64,000 nt of DNA from Nakazawaea peltata (taxonomy: Eukaryota; Ascomycota; Pichiomycetes; Alaninales; Pachysolenaceae), in NCBI GenBank assembly GCA_001599355.1, contig BCGQ01000005.1:748222-812221 (forward strand), read 5' to 3'. Position 1 is the first letter of the stretch. Each line of letters starts with the position of its first letter. The position numbers and the translations under genes were made by a program. Below are positions 38,901 to 47,146 of this stretch, piece by piece. The notes under the pieces were generated by a model. It was not told the DNA's origin. It saw only the letters and a program-made list of their open reading frames with translations, and ran no database searches.

Positions 38901-41900
38901 AGTGCATCAGACCCGGATCTTCGATACTGTTGGTCAGTTGGTTCAATGCTGCTTGTCTGGCACTGTCATAAACTCCCTTCATCTGCTGGAATCTGCTCAA
39001 AAATCCAAAGATTTGAGAGAACAGTCCCTCGATGAAGTTCACCTTGACAGACCCGGCTCTCATACGGAACAGAGAGCTATATAGGTGCTGATTGGTGGCC
39101 TTATCGAAAGTTTCATACGCGAACTCCACTAAATCGTCACCGGCAATGCTTACAAGTTGTCTCATTTGAGACTGAACCGGTGTAGATTCGTTGATCTCGT
39201 CGTGTAAAGTGAAGGCTCCGAGCCTCATCTCGACTCTCATCTTTTCAGGCACTAAAAAGACATCTACGTCGGCTCTGGAGAGCCTAAGAGTGGCCAACTT
39301 GATCCCGTCATCGTTAAGAACCATCATTATGCCCTCCATTTTGACTCTCACATCGATTTTCTGAGGAGATTCAGCTAAATCGTCGTCAGAATTATGTCTA
39401 AGCAGGTCAGCAGCTGTTTCTGGAGGATTAGGATCGGTAAAAGTCGCTAAAATGAAGTCAAGAAGCGTCAAAAGAGACTTTCTCGTCACTATACACTTAA
39501 TTGCAGCTACACTTATATCTATATCCTGGTCAAAAACCTCGATTTCGTCACCTTCGAACTCAACTACCCGTCGAGTTCTTTTATAGTGAAGATCAAGAAG
39601 CTGTTGGGACTTTTTACGAGGCGATTGGGACCCAAGACGACTCACATCGGTGGAAATAAGACGCAGGAACTCAGGATTGGAGCTGGTCTCGATATGATCC
39701 TCAATCGAGATATCTCCGAGGCACAAATCCAAGTCCATATCACCTGAAGTTTTACGGAACAAAAGGCTCAATTTACTACCTACAAGATCCACAAGTGGCT
39801 GCCAATCGTTCTCGTGCGGGTCAAGACATCTCGAGAGCGACAATTTGATCTCCAGAACATCAAATTTGAACTGGAAGAGGGTCTGGGAAGATAATTCCGC
39901 ATTTGGAGGCAGAGAGTCAGAATTCTGAGCACTCTTTCGACTCTCGGTCTCCGAATCTGACTCAATTTCAAGCAGAGAATCATTATGAGGTGACTGTAAT
40001 GATCTGAAAAGAGTTCCAGGAGCAGAAGATCCGTCCCTAGCAGTACTGTCGTTGTCCTCAAAGTTAGGAATAGCCTTCTCGATCAATTCCATCATAACTT
40101 TGTACTGATAATCGTTCAAAGCAGCCCGGAATCGGTCAATACTGGCTCCTACCTTGAATCTAGGAAGCTCCACAGCACTAGGAACAATGGACATCTCTAA
40201 GACGAATTTTATACTAAGATTATCTAAGATTAAGGCCGGCTTTTCAGCCTCAGAATGCAATTGCTCAATGGTAGACTTGATATCGGGTCCAATTAAGATC
40301 TGAGCATCGTCAAGATGGACATTGAATTTATCGTAAAGAAGAGAACTGAGAGATCCAAGTGGAGAAGAGGAGTCAGTTGGTGTTATGATGTTGGACTCGC
40401 TCAGCCCGCTCAGCCCGCTCTGCTCACTCGACGCGTTCGTGTCTTGCGCGCCATTCGCCCCACGCCCCTCCAGCGCATCTCGATCGGCTAAATCACTCAC
40501 TACGCTTATATGACCAGCATCTAAAATAGCCACCGGAGAAGCCCAATCACTCGGATCAAGGGGGAGGATAATTAAAGGCAGTTGCAAATCCAATTTACAG
40601 TTAATCGTAGAATGTTGCTCGAGAGCATGTTGTAATCCAAGTCTAGTCTGATTCGTCAACCCCTCCAACGTAGACTCCGCCGCATTTAATATCAGCCCTA
40701 CAGTATCAAGATGTATTTGAGGGGGTCTAAAGAATCTCGCCACATCCTCAATAAACCGAGGGTTATGAAAAATAGTCATCGATCTCAATTTAGCTGAAAG
40801 AGCCGAGTCCGCGCACTCATCAAGAGGGTTCTGCTCAAAGGCCACTTGGAAAAAAGGTTCCGAATTGCCGTGAGGGTGCGGGTACCCGAAGGAAGACGGC
40901 AGTTTCCTTTGTTTGCGAACGGGACTCTGCTCATCCAGTTTATGTTCGTCGATCATGTTGACGTCCACGTCCATTTCTTCCTCTTCTTCCTGGGGCTCCT
41001 CATGGACTCCCGAATGCATTTGCTCAACACTCACAATGTGCCTGTACAAGGTCGAGTCGGTCCCGTCTTCCACCTTGAACTCTTGCAATTGGAAACACAG
41101 AAGGAACGAATCGGGTCTTTGGAAGAATTGTAATGTACATCCTTCACTTACCACTTCGGCCAAGTTTTTATCTTGACCAGTCCTGCGAATAGCAAAGGAT
41201 CCCTTCTTCAAGACGGCGGAAACCTCCAATTTCACAGTATCACGAGGCATATTGATAGCTTCTTCGATCGCTTTTTGATCATCATACTCAATAGCTTCGT
41301 AAAACTCTTTCCTTTGCTCTTCAGTCATCTGGATTTCTCCATCTGGAGCTTCTTGATCGCCTTCTTTGGCATGCACACCCCAACCCCAAGAAGAAAACCA
41401 TCCATTTTGTTGTTGTTGCTGCTTCAGAGGAGCCGTAACAATGCTCTCCTTCTTGGTCTGGCTCCTGGCCAATGATCTGTAAAATCTGATATCATCGAAG
41501 GCGAGTTCCAGTTCCAACTGGTCCAATTCAGCTTGTTTCTCTGCAGATAATGGGTTGGTGGACGTAATTTTACTCTTCCAAAGCAGAATGTATGCTAATC
41601 TCTGATCTCTACGAGTCTTGAAATGTTCCCAACTCCATTTATAGTTACGTTCATGTACTTCGGAGAGCACACTTTGGGCCAGGTATCGGAACCATTCTCT
41701 AGGCAGTTCTTTGACCGATTTCTGGGGTCTGAACCGACGGAATTGACGAGTTTTCATGTACCAATGGAACTTGGATGCGGTCCAAAGCACATCTCGGTAC
41801 TGATGACTATCTAAATCTACACTGAACTCCTCAAAAAAGAGCTCGGTCTTAAGGTGAGGATCTTCGGCTGTGGCCCCCAGCTTATTCAAAGTAAGATGAC

Positions 41901-42687
41901 CAGTTCCCGACACAGGCTTCAACAAGAACTGAGCCGAAGAATTGTTAGGATCCGAATGATCGGCTATCGATTTCTCGAACCGACTGAGTAACTCGTCCCC
42001 ATCTTCACTGTATATAGTCTCCAATTGAGTATTCCAATAAACTTCAAAAGAGCTCAATTTGAGCAACTTGTTGGTCTTTGAAGCCTGGCCAGAAATGAAA
42101 GTAGGGAGCCATGACTCATCTGTAGATACCAGAGATAACTCCTCTAATGTGAAACCAACCGAATATGGATATTCCGTGAACACCGACTCGTCTTCGTACC
42201 TCACATGAATGTTTTTAATTGTGACTTGTAAATTATCGACGATTTTGGTGATCAAATTCTCGGTGAAAGTCATATTTTTGGCCTCGTCAGCATCATTGCC
42301 ATCATTACCATCAGGATTGGCCTTAGCCATAAGCTCTAAATCCTCAAGTTTCCGCTTTTTCACCGCCAATTCTCTCTCCTTCTCCTCTACTTCATCATAT
42401 TCTGAGACGATAATGGGTGATGCAAGGAGATACAAGTCCTCAATGATCACTTTAACGGGCTTGGATTTCAAGTTCGACCATGGGATCTGAAGTGTCAATT
42501 GTCCAAGATGTCCAAATTTCACATCCAATGGCAATTTCAACCGATCAAGTGACTCTTTCTTCAATCTTAAGTTCTTCAACTTGACATCTCCGCTCCAGAT
42601 ACCGATATTCAATTGTTTTGGGTCGAAATTTTCCACATATGACCCAAGAATTCGGTTCAAGAGACCGGCTACAAGTGATTCCAACAT
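32902..42687 (-). CDS. VPS13: Vps13 bridge-type lipid-transfer protein
   Basis: This single 3261-residue frame is close in length to S. cerevisiae Vps13 (3144). The chorein/Vps13 N-terminal domain opens MLESLVAGLLNRILGSYVENF, the hallmark of the family. A long array of repeating beta-groove segments follows, then the VAB adaptor-binding region (about 1850-2450). The ATG2_C/DH-like region contains KGLTAATLDKEFQERRRLKL and helical stretches such as SFVDSISSGITGIALAPIQG. A PH-like end finishes at REYNKHCQVVL. The family moves bulk phospholipid between membranes at contact sites (ER-mitochondria, vacuole, endosome, prospore membrane). Acidic and Ser-rich insertions interrupt the groove at about 560-590, 730-760 and 1615-1660. 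TGACTCA lies 15 bases before the ATG, probably by chance. Confidence 0.96.
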   Translation of the reverse strand: MLESLVAGLLNRILGSYVENFDPKQLNIGIWSGDVKLKNLRLKKESLDRLKLPLDVKFGHLGQLTLQIPWSNLKSKPVKVIIEDLYLLASPIIVSEYDEVEEKERELAVKKRKLEDLELMAKANPDGNDGNDADEAKNMTFTENLITKIVDNLQVTIKNIHVRYEDESVFTEYPYSVGFTLEELSLVSTDESWLPTFISGQASKTNKLLKLSSFEVYWNTQLETIYSEDGDELLSRFEKSIADHSDPNNSSAQFLLKPVSGTGHLTLNKLGATAEDPHLKTELFFEEFSVDLDSHQYRDVLWTASKFHWYMKTRQFRRFRPQKSVKELPREWFRYLAQSVLSEVHERNYKWSWEHFKTRRDQRLAYILLWKSKITSTNPLSAEKQAELDQLELELAFDDIRFYRSLARSQTKKESIVTAPLKQQQQQNGWFSSWGWGVHAKEGDQEAPDGEIQMTEEQRKEFYEAIEYDDQKAIEEAINMPRDTVKLEVSAVLKKGSFAIRRTGQDKNLAEVVSEGCTLQFFQRPDSFLLCFQLQEFKVEDGTDSTLYRHIVSVEQMHSGVHEEPQEEEEEMDVDVNMIDEHKLDEQSPVRKQRKLPSSFGYPHPHGNSEPFFQVAFEQNPLDECADSALSAKLRSMTIFHNPRFIEDVARFFRPPQIHLDTVGLILNAAESTLEGLTNQTRLGLQHALEQHSTINCKLDLQLPLIILPLDPSDWASPVAILDAGHISVVSDLADRDALEGRGANGAQDTNASSEQSGLSGLSESNIITPTDSSSPLGSLSSLLYDKFNVHLDDAQILIGPDIKSTIEQLHSEAEKPALILDNLSIKFVLEMSIVPSAVELPRFKVGASIDRFRAALNDYQYKVMMELIEKAIPNFEDNDSTARDGSSAPGTLFRSLQSPHNDSLLEIESDSETESRKSAQNSDSLPPNAELSSQTLFQFKFDVLEIKLSLSRCLDPHENDWQPLVDLVGSKLSLLFRKTSGDMDLDLCLGDISIEDHIETSSNPEFLRLISTDVSRLGSQSPRKKSQQLLDLHYKRTRRVVEFEGDEIEVFDQDIDISVAAIKCIVTRKSLLTLLDFILATFTDPNPPETAADLLRHNSDDDLAESPQKIDVRVKMEGIMMVLNDDGIKLATLRLSRADVDVFLVPEKMRVEMRLGAFTLHDEINESTPVQSQMRQLVSIAGDDLVEFAYETFDKATNQHLYSSLFRMRAGSVKVNFIEGLFSQIFGFLSRFQQMKGVYDSARQAALNQLTNSIEDPGLMHFDVVVETPIVVVPRVVDAERQVYDEMTINLGEFYVSNRFDPRGSGLVNMLELGIRSTRIVSVMRFDGDVEQRSEIISDLNLAFGVEYLDRYVEGQPTMVVEGSLDGSDISLSELQAAYLMELMRSVGRVFSGEGEENGLEEGDDLMEVDKVEMIGETSNSNLVQTPETPEEIPSDHIKVSLSFDASRLAMTLYNDTSNILDISDRGLSRFSLNGAGVSLELRQDGNYKAELHIKSFVVEDIRASKDNKFGEIIPEIEHDSNQFMLSVYSEGEGDKRHSYAMLSVDSPKMILALDYLFALRSFVMVVWEEVGKNENVIGEGGAVAVDVGTVDVGTSKIEGAKSNRARSGSEVVRSGGKNDGRGNSGPSFGFTVNIVNSSAILVADPSAIDSEAIVFKAEQLLVTSQNIMSLSAHKIGVYLCKMDQFEDNRLRIIDDFSLSFTIDSRGSDESTLLTQIELSVDPLLMRLSLRDVQLIMRIVDKLGKMYEVAAGENGGAGDNGAQADSDEAEPYTFTKEFKRKITQYAPTIISNVSSVSRVSHNQTQPAVVVRDENLIADIQGFRLVLIGDVYELPVVDMNVGLFSVELRNWSTDLSARTEIKSSMNVFNYSTSSWEPLVEPWGVELRVRRTEEELEGGKTLALEVISQQLAQVSVSARSIALISHMFGLLSAEEEELKSRDEKTPYRISNQTGYDVKVWIDGDPSSLKVIGDGEDIPWHFEDWRTVRESLLMDRDGGLLAVQMVKSPYSTVERVSVKGEGEELFVLEPPIEGVHNRMCCEVTLGEDKVKRVVLRSTITVKNETIVPVCLKVDETEDKDMIVIGPGEERAVPIDSVYSGSFALRPQLEQEYRWSHNRVNWRELMGKASGPTAGTGAGNGASSVSMVCLPMDLSDQTEFFFQVGARFDSSEPLTLVYPHMTMIISSPIEIENLLPFDVSYRIYDKGRKKDWQNYVKSGSVSPTHVVKLENLLLLSLQPEGSGFGKSEFAIINAPRRSDFSPDSRIFLKHANGQKLFLNLHYTRSQNSGAGLKVSVYAPYLIVNRTGADLTLSEKYNVMQSSGTDSEETVDDQGREVVTTKKPNMFSFEKPDRSNRAILRVGASGPTKPIGLDAIGQAVELAVPAGGSGTSMTRTTEMSIGMHITEGQGRYKLTKVVTFAPRFVLRNCLEELVRLMEVGSSRETVLEAGQLLPLYNLRRSACKQLMLKFFGAQSQWSSPFNIADIGQVHLKILKQGVGHVLLKVSVVMENATLFINVMDAKGQWPFSISNFSNEEVIFYQSDPDMDENGQRKVQGVFKPIYYRLPARSVMPYAWDYPAAVLKELVIRSHGRERHVQLAEIGNLRPMRLAATETRPAAILDLNVVADGPTQTLVITNYDSSKSMYKLRGKEGAGGASGAMIGGSGSQTSLLGSSSGVSESRSGSSRDAFETPDDSEHYYSQFVVRLEGIGLSLINMELQELCYITVKGIELRYNESEIYQNLSVKLKWIQIDNQLFGGFFPMVLYPTVLPQNEAEMLKHPTLSGAISRVKDDSHGVQYIKYATILLQEMSVEIDEDFLLAVLDFAQVPGASWNEQTVDKLWDESLEVPEPTMSISSPDVYFELLHLQPMQMNLSFVRTDRLGAEDKQSSSNPVMFFLNVLTMAIGNINDAPVRLNALFVENVKVPIPLLVQMVQLHYGQLFLFQVHKILGSADFLGNPVGLFNNISSGFMDIFYEPYQGFIMNDRPQELGIGLAKGGLSFLKKSVYGFSDSFAKFTGSMLKGLTAATLDKEFQERRRLKLRRNKPKQLIYSFSNGATSFVDSISSGITGIALAPIQGSKEGGAGGFFKGLGKGIVGLPTKTAIGFFDLANNVSEGIRNTTTALDKLGIDKVRLPRYIGHDRIIRPFDEREAQGQYWLKVVDAGLFFGDEYLAHVVLPGDEYVVIVSFKYILMCSIVTLQSKWRIEYGEIRSISLENTGIKIGVKRGGMMSDGPFIPLGELSSRRFLYSKIEIAVREYNKHCQVVL

Positions 42688-43056
42688 CTTAGAACTTCAA
42701 TTGACTCAATTATCACCTACAATTCGGTCTTGATATCGGGCTAGATATATCTCTTCTCGATGCTCCGCCCAGATTTTTTGTTTTCCCTACCGCGCTCCTG
42801 CCGCTTCCCCAGCTAGTCTCGGCCCAAAATCTTAGTCGATCCCTGTAAAAAAGTTGCTGGACGGTACCATCTGGTTGCTTTTTTCGTAGATTGCTGAGAT
42901 GAGTCTGGTGATCAACTTTGAGTTTTGCACGACTTCAAAGGAAAATTGGGAAACCCTACACGACTATAAAGGGGGTAATCTCACTAACCCCTCAGATTTA
43001 CGTTTCTACATCTCGAATATTCCTAACATGTATTTACATTCCCTAATTAGCCCTAT
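42688..43056. other. VPS13 promoter and PSG1 3' flank
   Basis: There is no gene in this 369-base gap. It holds the VPS13 promoter (both flanking genes run minus) and the 3' flank of PSG1. It contains TTTTTTGTTTTCCC-type runs and no recognisable element beyond the TGACTCA at 42702-42708. Confidence 0.5.
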
Positions 43057-44199
43057 CTAATCACGTCCAAATGGATTCTCGGTACTCATAGTCTCGGTAT
43101 TGAGTGTCGATACCCCCTCATGAGTATTAATGGAGTTAATATCAGTCTCATTCTCACTGTCAGCGGCATGCTCGGTCTGGACAGTAGTACTGGTACGTTG
43201 CAGTTTTGATGTACGCTCACCATAACCAGATCTACGCTTTAATCTGATGTGGTTTCCGAAAATTCCTTCGGAATCACCACCCTTCTGTTGCTTTCTCAAA
43301 TAGTATACTACTCCGAAGGCTACGAAGATCATCACCACTACAGGAACAACTACGGCAGGAGCGATGATCTTAACCTTCGAAGAAGAAGAAGACGAGCTTC
43401 CTTTGCTAGTTGAGTCTACTCCATTATCAGAAGGAACTCTGCTAATAGTGGTCTTGGCATCAGATTTAGACTTGATAACTCTAAGCTTAGGACCAGTCTT
43501 AGTTCCAACATGCTTGGCATCAGATCCAGGCGATACTAAAGGTGTGATGGTCAAATAGAAATAGCCATCGGTGTCACTCATTTTATAACTCGACAATACC
43601 TCTAATGGATAGTATCCGTTGTTGTTGTTGATATAATCAGATGTGAAAATAGGATCTTGGTCATCCTTGATTGGATAAGAGATCATCTGTAATCTAACTC
43701 TGGTGATATCAGTAGATCCCCAATATGTAGGATCCCAAGTGATCCAATAAGTCTCACCGACCAAAAATTCTGCACCTGCTTTGAGACAGAATGGATAACT
43801 GGAGTCATCATCGTCTGGAACTCTGTCTCCGAAACATCTCAACACCGGTGGGACTCCCGTAGCTTCTGGGTAGTCGGATTCTGTAGGAGTTGGGGAAGCA
43901 GAAGTAGTCGATGATCCGGAAACGGTAGGAGTCACTCCATATGGAATACCAGAACTATCCAAAGATACCCATGGAGTAGCAGAACTTGTGATCGGAGAAG
44001 CCGAGATTGTCACTCCATCAAGAACTGTAGGAGTCACTTTAAAAGCCACCCCACTAGATGTAGAAGTCCATATAGAATCGGTCAATACCAGCTGGTCTCT
44101 ACGGACAAGTTTTGGGCCATCTGTAATGGTAGCAGGTGCACCTTGAACTCCCAAAGCACCCAAAACAGCTGCTAATACGATATTTTTATTGAAAATCAT
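43057..44199 (-). CDS. PSG1: Psg1-like single-pass secretory membrane protein
   Basis: This encodes 380 residues. A signal peptide (about 1-20, MIFNKNIVLAAVLGALGVQG) is followed by a Kex2-type dibasic site (KLVRR-D, about 30-35). A Ser/Thr-rich segment (about 40-110) leads to a conserved cysteine-containing domain (VLRCFGDRVPDDDDSSYPFCLKAG, WITWDPTYWG). A transmembrane segment (about 278-300) and an 80-residue cytosolic tail follow. This matches S. cerevisiae Psg1 (YKL077W, 392 residues), a Kex2-processed protein that stabilises the proton pump Pma1 in the Golgi. The Kex2 site and single TM are visible; the Pma1 role is carried over from the orthologue. Confidence 0.8.
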   Translation of the reverse strand: MIFNKNIVLAAVLGALGVQGAPATITDGPKLVRRDQLVLTDSIWTSTSSGVAFKVTPTVLDGVTISASPITSSATPWVSLDSSGIPYGVTPTVSGSSTTSASPTPTESDYPEATGVPPVLRCFGDRVPDDDDSSYPFCLKAGAEFLVGETYWITWDPTYWGSTDITRVRLQMISYPIKDDQDPIFTSDYINNNNGYYPLEVLSSYKMSDTDGYFYLTITPLVSPGSDAKHVGTKTGPKLRVIKSKSDAKTTISRVPSDNGVDSTSKGSSSSSSSKVKIIAPAVVVPVVVMIFVAFGVVYYLRKQQKGGDSEGIFGNHIRLKRRSGYGERTSKLQRTSTTVQTEHAADSENETDINSINTHEGVSTLNTETMSTENPFGRD

Positions 44200-45094
44200 C
44201 TCAAATACTACGTAGATACTACTTTTAGCTCAACGTCAGTGGACGATGGCCTCATTATATACCCCCTATTTAAAAAAAAATGCCAATCCTTCGGAACCAT
44301 TCTGAATCGTGGGCGTATCCCAACTTTCTTACCTCCCACAGTAGTCTTGATCAGCTCTCTAAATTGCTGACATCCGCTTCTTCCACTATTACTCCATTCT
44401 CCGAACGACTGTCGGAATCTCCGAACATTGCTCTATCGCCGTGTCCCCATCACCGCATCTACTCCGCTCGCTCAAATCCCCGATAATTCCCAGTAGGTTA
44501 CGGCCACTGAAGAAAAACTGAGAGTGTAGCGATGAGGATGGACTCGGCGGAGACGAACTGAACTAAAAGCGTAAATGAGGTGCAGACAAAGTGTCTCCGA
44601 TGGGGGCTAGGACTATTGAATGATCTGCTCAGAAAATAAGAATATCATTATTCGGTGGTTATTTAGAATATATGAGATATAGATGATGCGCAGGGGGAGG
44701 GGGTAAAGAGGGTGACAGTGGAGAGAGAGGGAAGGGTGAAATTGAAGATGGGGATAATCAAGACAAGGAGGAACAAGAAGGTTGTAAATCGTCTTGGCCA
44801 ATACCTATCGTAAGGATAATAGTAAAGATATTTAGTTGAAACTTATCCAATACCCCTTAAATAAACCGTACACAGAACTGTACTCACCACCCCCTTAAAA
44901 ATTATCATTTAGAAAAGAATACCGAATGTGAACCTATCCCTTTAATATAGCCCCTTTAATATAGCCCCCTCAGTTGAGCCCCTCAATTTACCCCTTAAGA
45001 AAATCAAATCTCACCCCTTAACTGCCCCTTGTTCCCCACAAAAAAACTCTACATTGTCTACACTACCTCTCATTCTATCTCCATTAAACTATAC
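44200..45094. other. PSG1 promoter and 3' flank of the aldolase-like gene
   Basis: There is no gene here. The PSG1-proximal half is mixed. The distal part (about 44935-45070) is C-rich with a 14-bp tandem (TTTAATATAGCCCC twice, 44941-44968) and several CCCCTTAA or CCCCTCAA words, whose complements hold the stress-element core AGGGG. Confidence 0.5.
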
Positions 45095-45991
45095 CTAATT
45101 CTTATAGCTTGGATCCAAGTAAGCCTCATATTGAACATCATTTTGTTGATCAGCGTAAAGTGATTCAGGGTCAGCGTTCATATGATAAGTATAAGCGGCT
45201 TCCTCGTGACCGATGATTTGCTTTATGTATCCGTTACCGGCACAAGCAGCATCGACAGCCAATTGCAGTTGGCAGGCTCTCTCAGTCAAAGAGAAAAGGT
45301 AAGCAGCCTCATCGACGGTTTGACCACAGGTGAGTAAACCATGGTTCTTCAAGATAGCTACTCTTCCCTTCTCTCCAAGAGCCCTGGCAATCAGTTCACC
45401 TTCTTCGGCCTCAAGAGCGACACCACCAAAATCATTGTAGACCGCCTGGGTACCATACAAGGTACAAGCGTCTTGGTTGATCATCTCTAATGGCTTGCCA
45501 AAAGCAGCCCAGGACTTACCGTAGATGGAATGAGCGTGACAAGCAGCATTGATGTCAGGTCTGGCCTCGTGAAGCAGCGAATGAATAGCAAATCCGGCAG
45601 CGTTGACTGGGGTCATGGATCCACCAATGACATTACCCTTCTTGTCAACCTGGACCAAGTCAGAAGCCTTGATCAACCCGAAATGCATACCCAACGGATT
45701 GATCCAGAAAGTGTCTGGGTCGACCGGGTCTCTGACAGAAATGTGTCCAGCACCACCTTCGGTGTAACCTTTTCTGGCAAAGATACGGTAAGCAGCAGCT
45801 GTATGTTCCAAAACCCATTGTCTCTTTTTGTATGGATCATCAAATTCCGGGATTTGGTGAGGGTGCAGACCTCCCTTAGAAATGTTATGGGATCCCTGCT
45901 CAGTAATTTTGTACCCTCTACCAGTAGTGGCAGAAACACTCTTAGGTGGGTTTGGGGCAGTAGTAGTGGTGGCAGTAGTAACCGAAGACAT
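45095..45991 (-). CDS. Class II aldolase/adducin-family protein
   Basis: This 298-residue protein has the class II aldolase/adducin fold from about residue 55. The metal-binding histidines are visible as HAH in INAACHAHSIYG (about 160) and as His in AILKNHGLLTCG (about 222). An Asp/Glu patch (GGAGHISVRDP, about 85) completes the usual Zn2+ site. Bacterial relatives include L-fuculose-phosphate and L-ribulose-phosphate enzymes; fungal relatives are mostly uncharacterised and cytosolic. The reaction is not known. The N-terminal 35 residues are Ser/Thr/Ala-rich and not conserved in the family. The start is the first in-frame ATG (45991). It diverges from SEC22 across 454 bases. Confidence 0.85.
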   Translation of the reverse strand: MSSVTTATTTTAPNPPKSVSATTGRGYKITEQGSHNISKGGLHPHQIPEFDDPYKKRQWVLEHTAAAYRIFARKGYTEGGAGHISVRDPVDPDTFWINPLGMHFGLIKASDLVQVDKKGNVIGGSMTPVNAAGFAIHSLLHEARPDINAACHAHSIYGKSWAAFGKPLEMINQDACTLYGTQAVYNDFGGVALEAEEGELIARALGEKGRVAILKNHGLLTCGQTVDEAAYLFSLTERACQLQLAVDAACAGNGYIKQIIGHEEAAYTYHMNADPESLYADQQNDVQYEAYLDPSYKN

Positions 45992-46445
45992 CTTCACAAA
46001 TAAATAAATAACTTAAGTGGACTTTAAAGTTCAAAAACTATCCAATTTACGGGCTTCCCAAACTCTTATATATATAGTTCTAAGCCGGCACGATGCTTCA
46101 AAATACTCCGTCTGCTTCTCCTCCTCTTTTGTTAGTAAAACTTTTTCTTATCGAAGCGCATATTTCCTTATTGGGAATGAGGAGTGAGAAATGCCACTTA
46201 ACAGCTTAATTAGGGAATAAGCGCGGCGCAACTATTAGCCCATCTCATCCGACAATCCAGAGCAATTTACAAATCCAACTCGGGACCCCAACCCACCATC
46301 TCAGCAAGTTACGGCTTTTACCATTAGCAATTTACAAATTACCCGCCCTAACCAAAGGCGAAAATCTGAAAAGGCCTCGCTGTAAAGTTTTAGATCTCAC
46401 TAGCAAGATAAACACGTAGATTAACACGGTATATACATAATAATA
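45992..46445. other. Divergent promoter, aldolase-like gene and SEC22
   Basis: There is no gene here. It contains a TATA-like TATATATAG near 46071 on the aldolase side, CGCCCTAA (46344-46351, close to a Tbf1 core) about 95 bases before SEC22, and three repeats of CAATTTACAAAT-type words (about 46264, 46329). Confidence 0.5.
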
Positions 46446-47146
46446 ATGGTCAGATCTACAGTTATTTTCCGTAATGATGGTATGTTGTTTTGAATCCCGG
46501 AGTTTGTTTCTCGAAATACTAACTATTTTTAGGTCTTCCGTTGTGTGGAAGTGTCGATGAGGACGAGTCGTCTCAGCTTCTGGCCCAAAAGAAGCAGATC
46601 AAGGTGCTTGTCTCGAAAATAGGAGCATCTTCGGCTCCAAAGCTGTCGATTGAGTCTGGAGATTTCACTATACACTACATGACAGTGGATTCGATCGTGT
46701 ATTTTGTGATTTGTGACCTGTCGTTCCCACGTAAATTGCTGTTTTCGTATTTGGCAGAGGTATCTACAGAGTTCAATAACTCGCATGGAGCTGATCTGTT
46801 AAAACCATCCACTAGACCATACCAATTCTTATCCTTTGACTCCTTTTTATCGAAAACCAAGAAGATTTACCAAGATTCCAGACTGCAGTCCAACTTGGAC
46901 AGATTAAACTACGAGTTAGAAGACGTGAAGAAAATCATGACTAAAAATATCGAAGACTTGTTATATAGAGGAGACTCATTGGATCAAATGAGTGATCTCA
47001 GTTTCAAATTGCGGGATGAGTCCAAGAAATACAGAAAGGCCACACAAAAAATCAATTTTGATCTTTTGCTTAGACAATATGCCCCTGTCGCATTCGTGTC
47101 ATTACTCTTTGTATTCTTAATTTGGTACATTTTCTTAAGACGTTGA
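46446..47146 (+). CDS. SEC22: R-SNARE Sec22, spliced
   Basis: Exon 1 is 46446-46479 (MVRSTVIFRND). The intron is 46480-46532 (53 nt) with donor GTATGT, branch point TACTAAC at 46517-46523 and acceptor TTTTTAG. Exon 2 is 46533-47146. The joined product is 215 residues (S. cerevisiae 214). A longin domain spans about 1-120. The R-SNARE motif spans about 125-185 and contains KNIEDLLYRGDSLDQMSD with the zero-layer Arg. A C-terminal membrane anchor (VAFVSLLFVFLIWYIFL) ends two residues before the stop. Sec22 drives ER-Golgi vesicle fusion in both directions. Its last 12 bases overlap the 3' end of the convergent DCS1-type gene. Confidence 0.97.

Noticed and set aside
42702-42708. TGACTCA just before VPS13 as a Gcn4 site
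   Set aside because: A single copy 15 bases from the ATG, probably within the transcript, for a gene with no amino-acid link; chance is likely.
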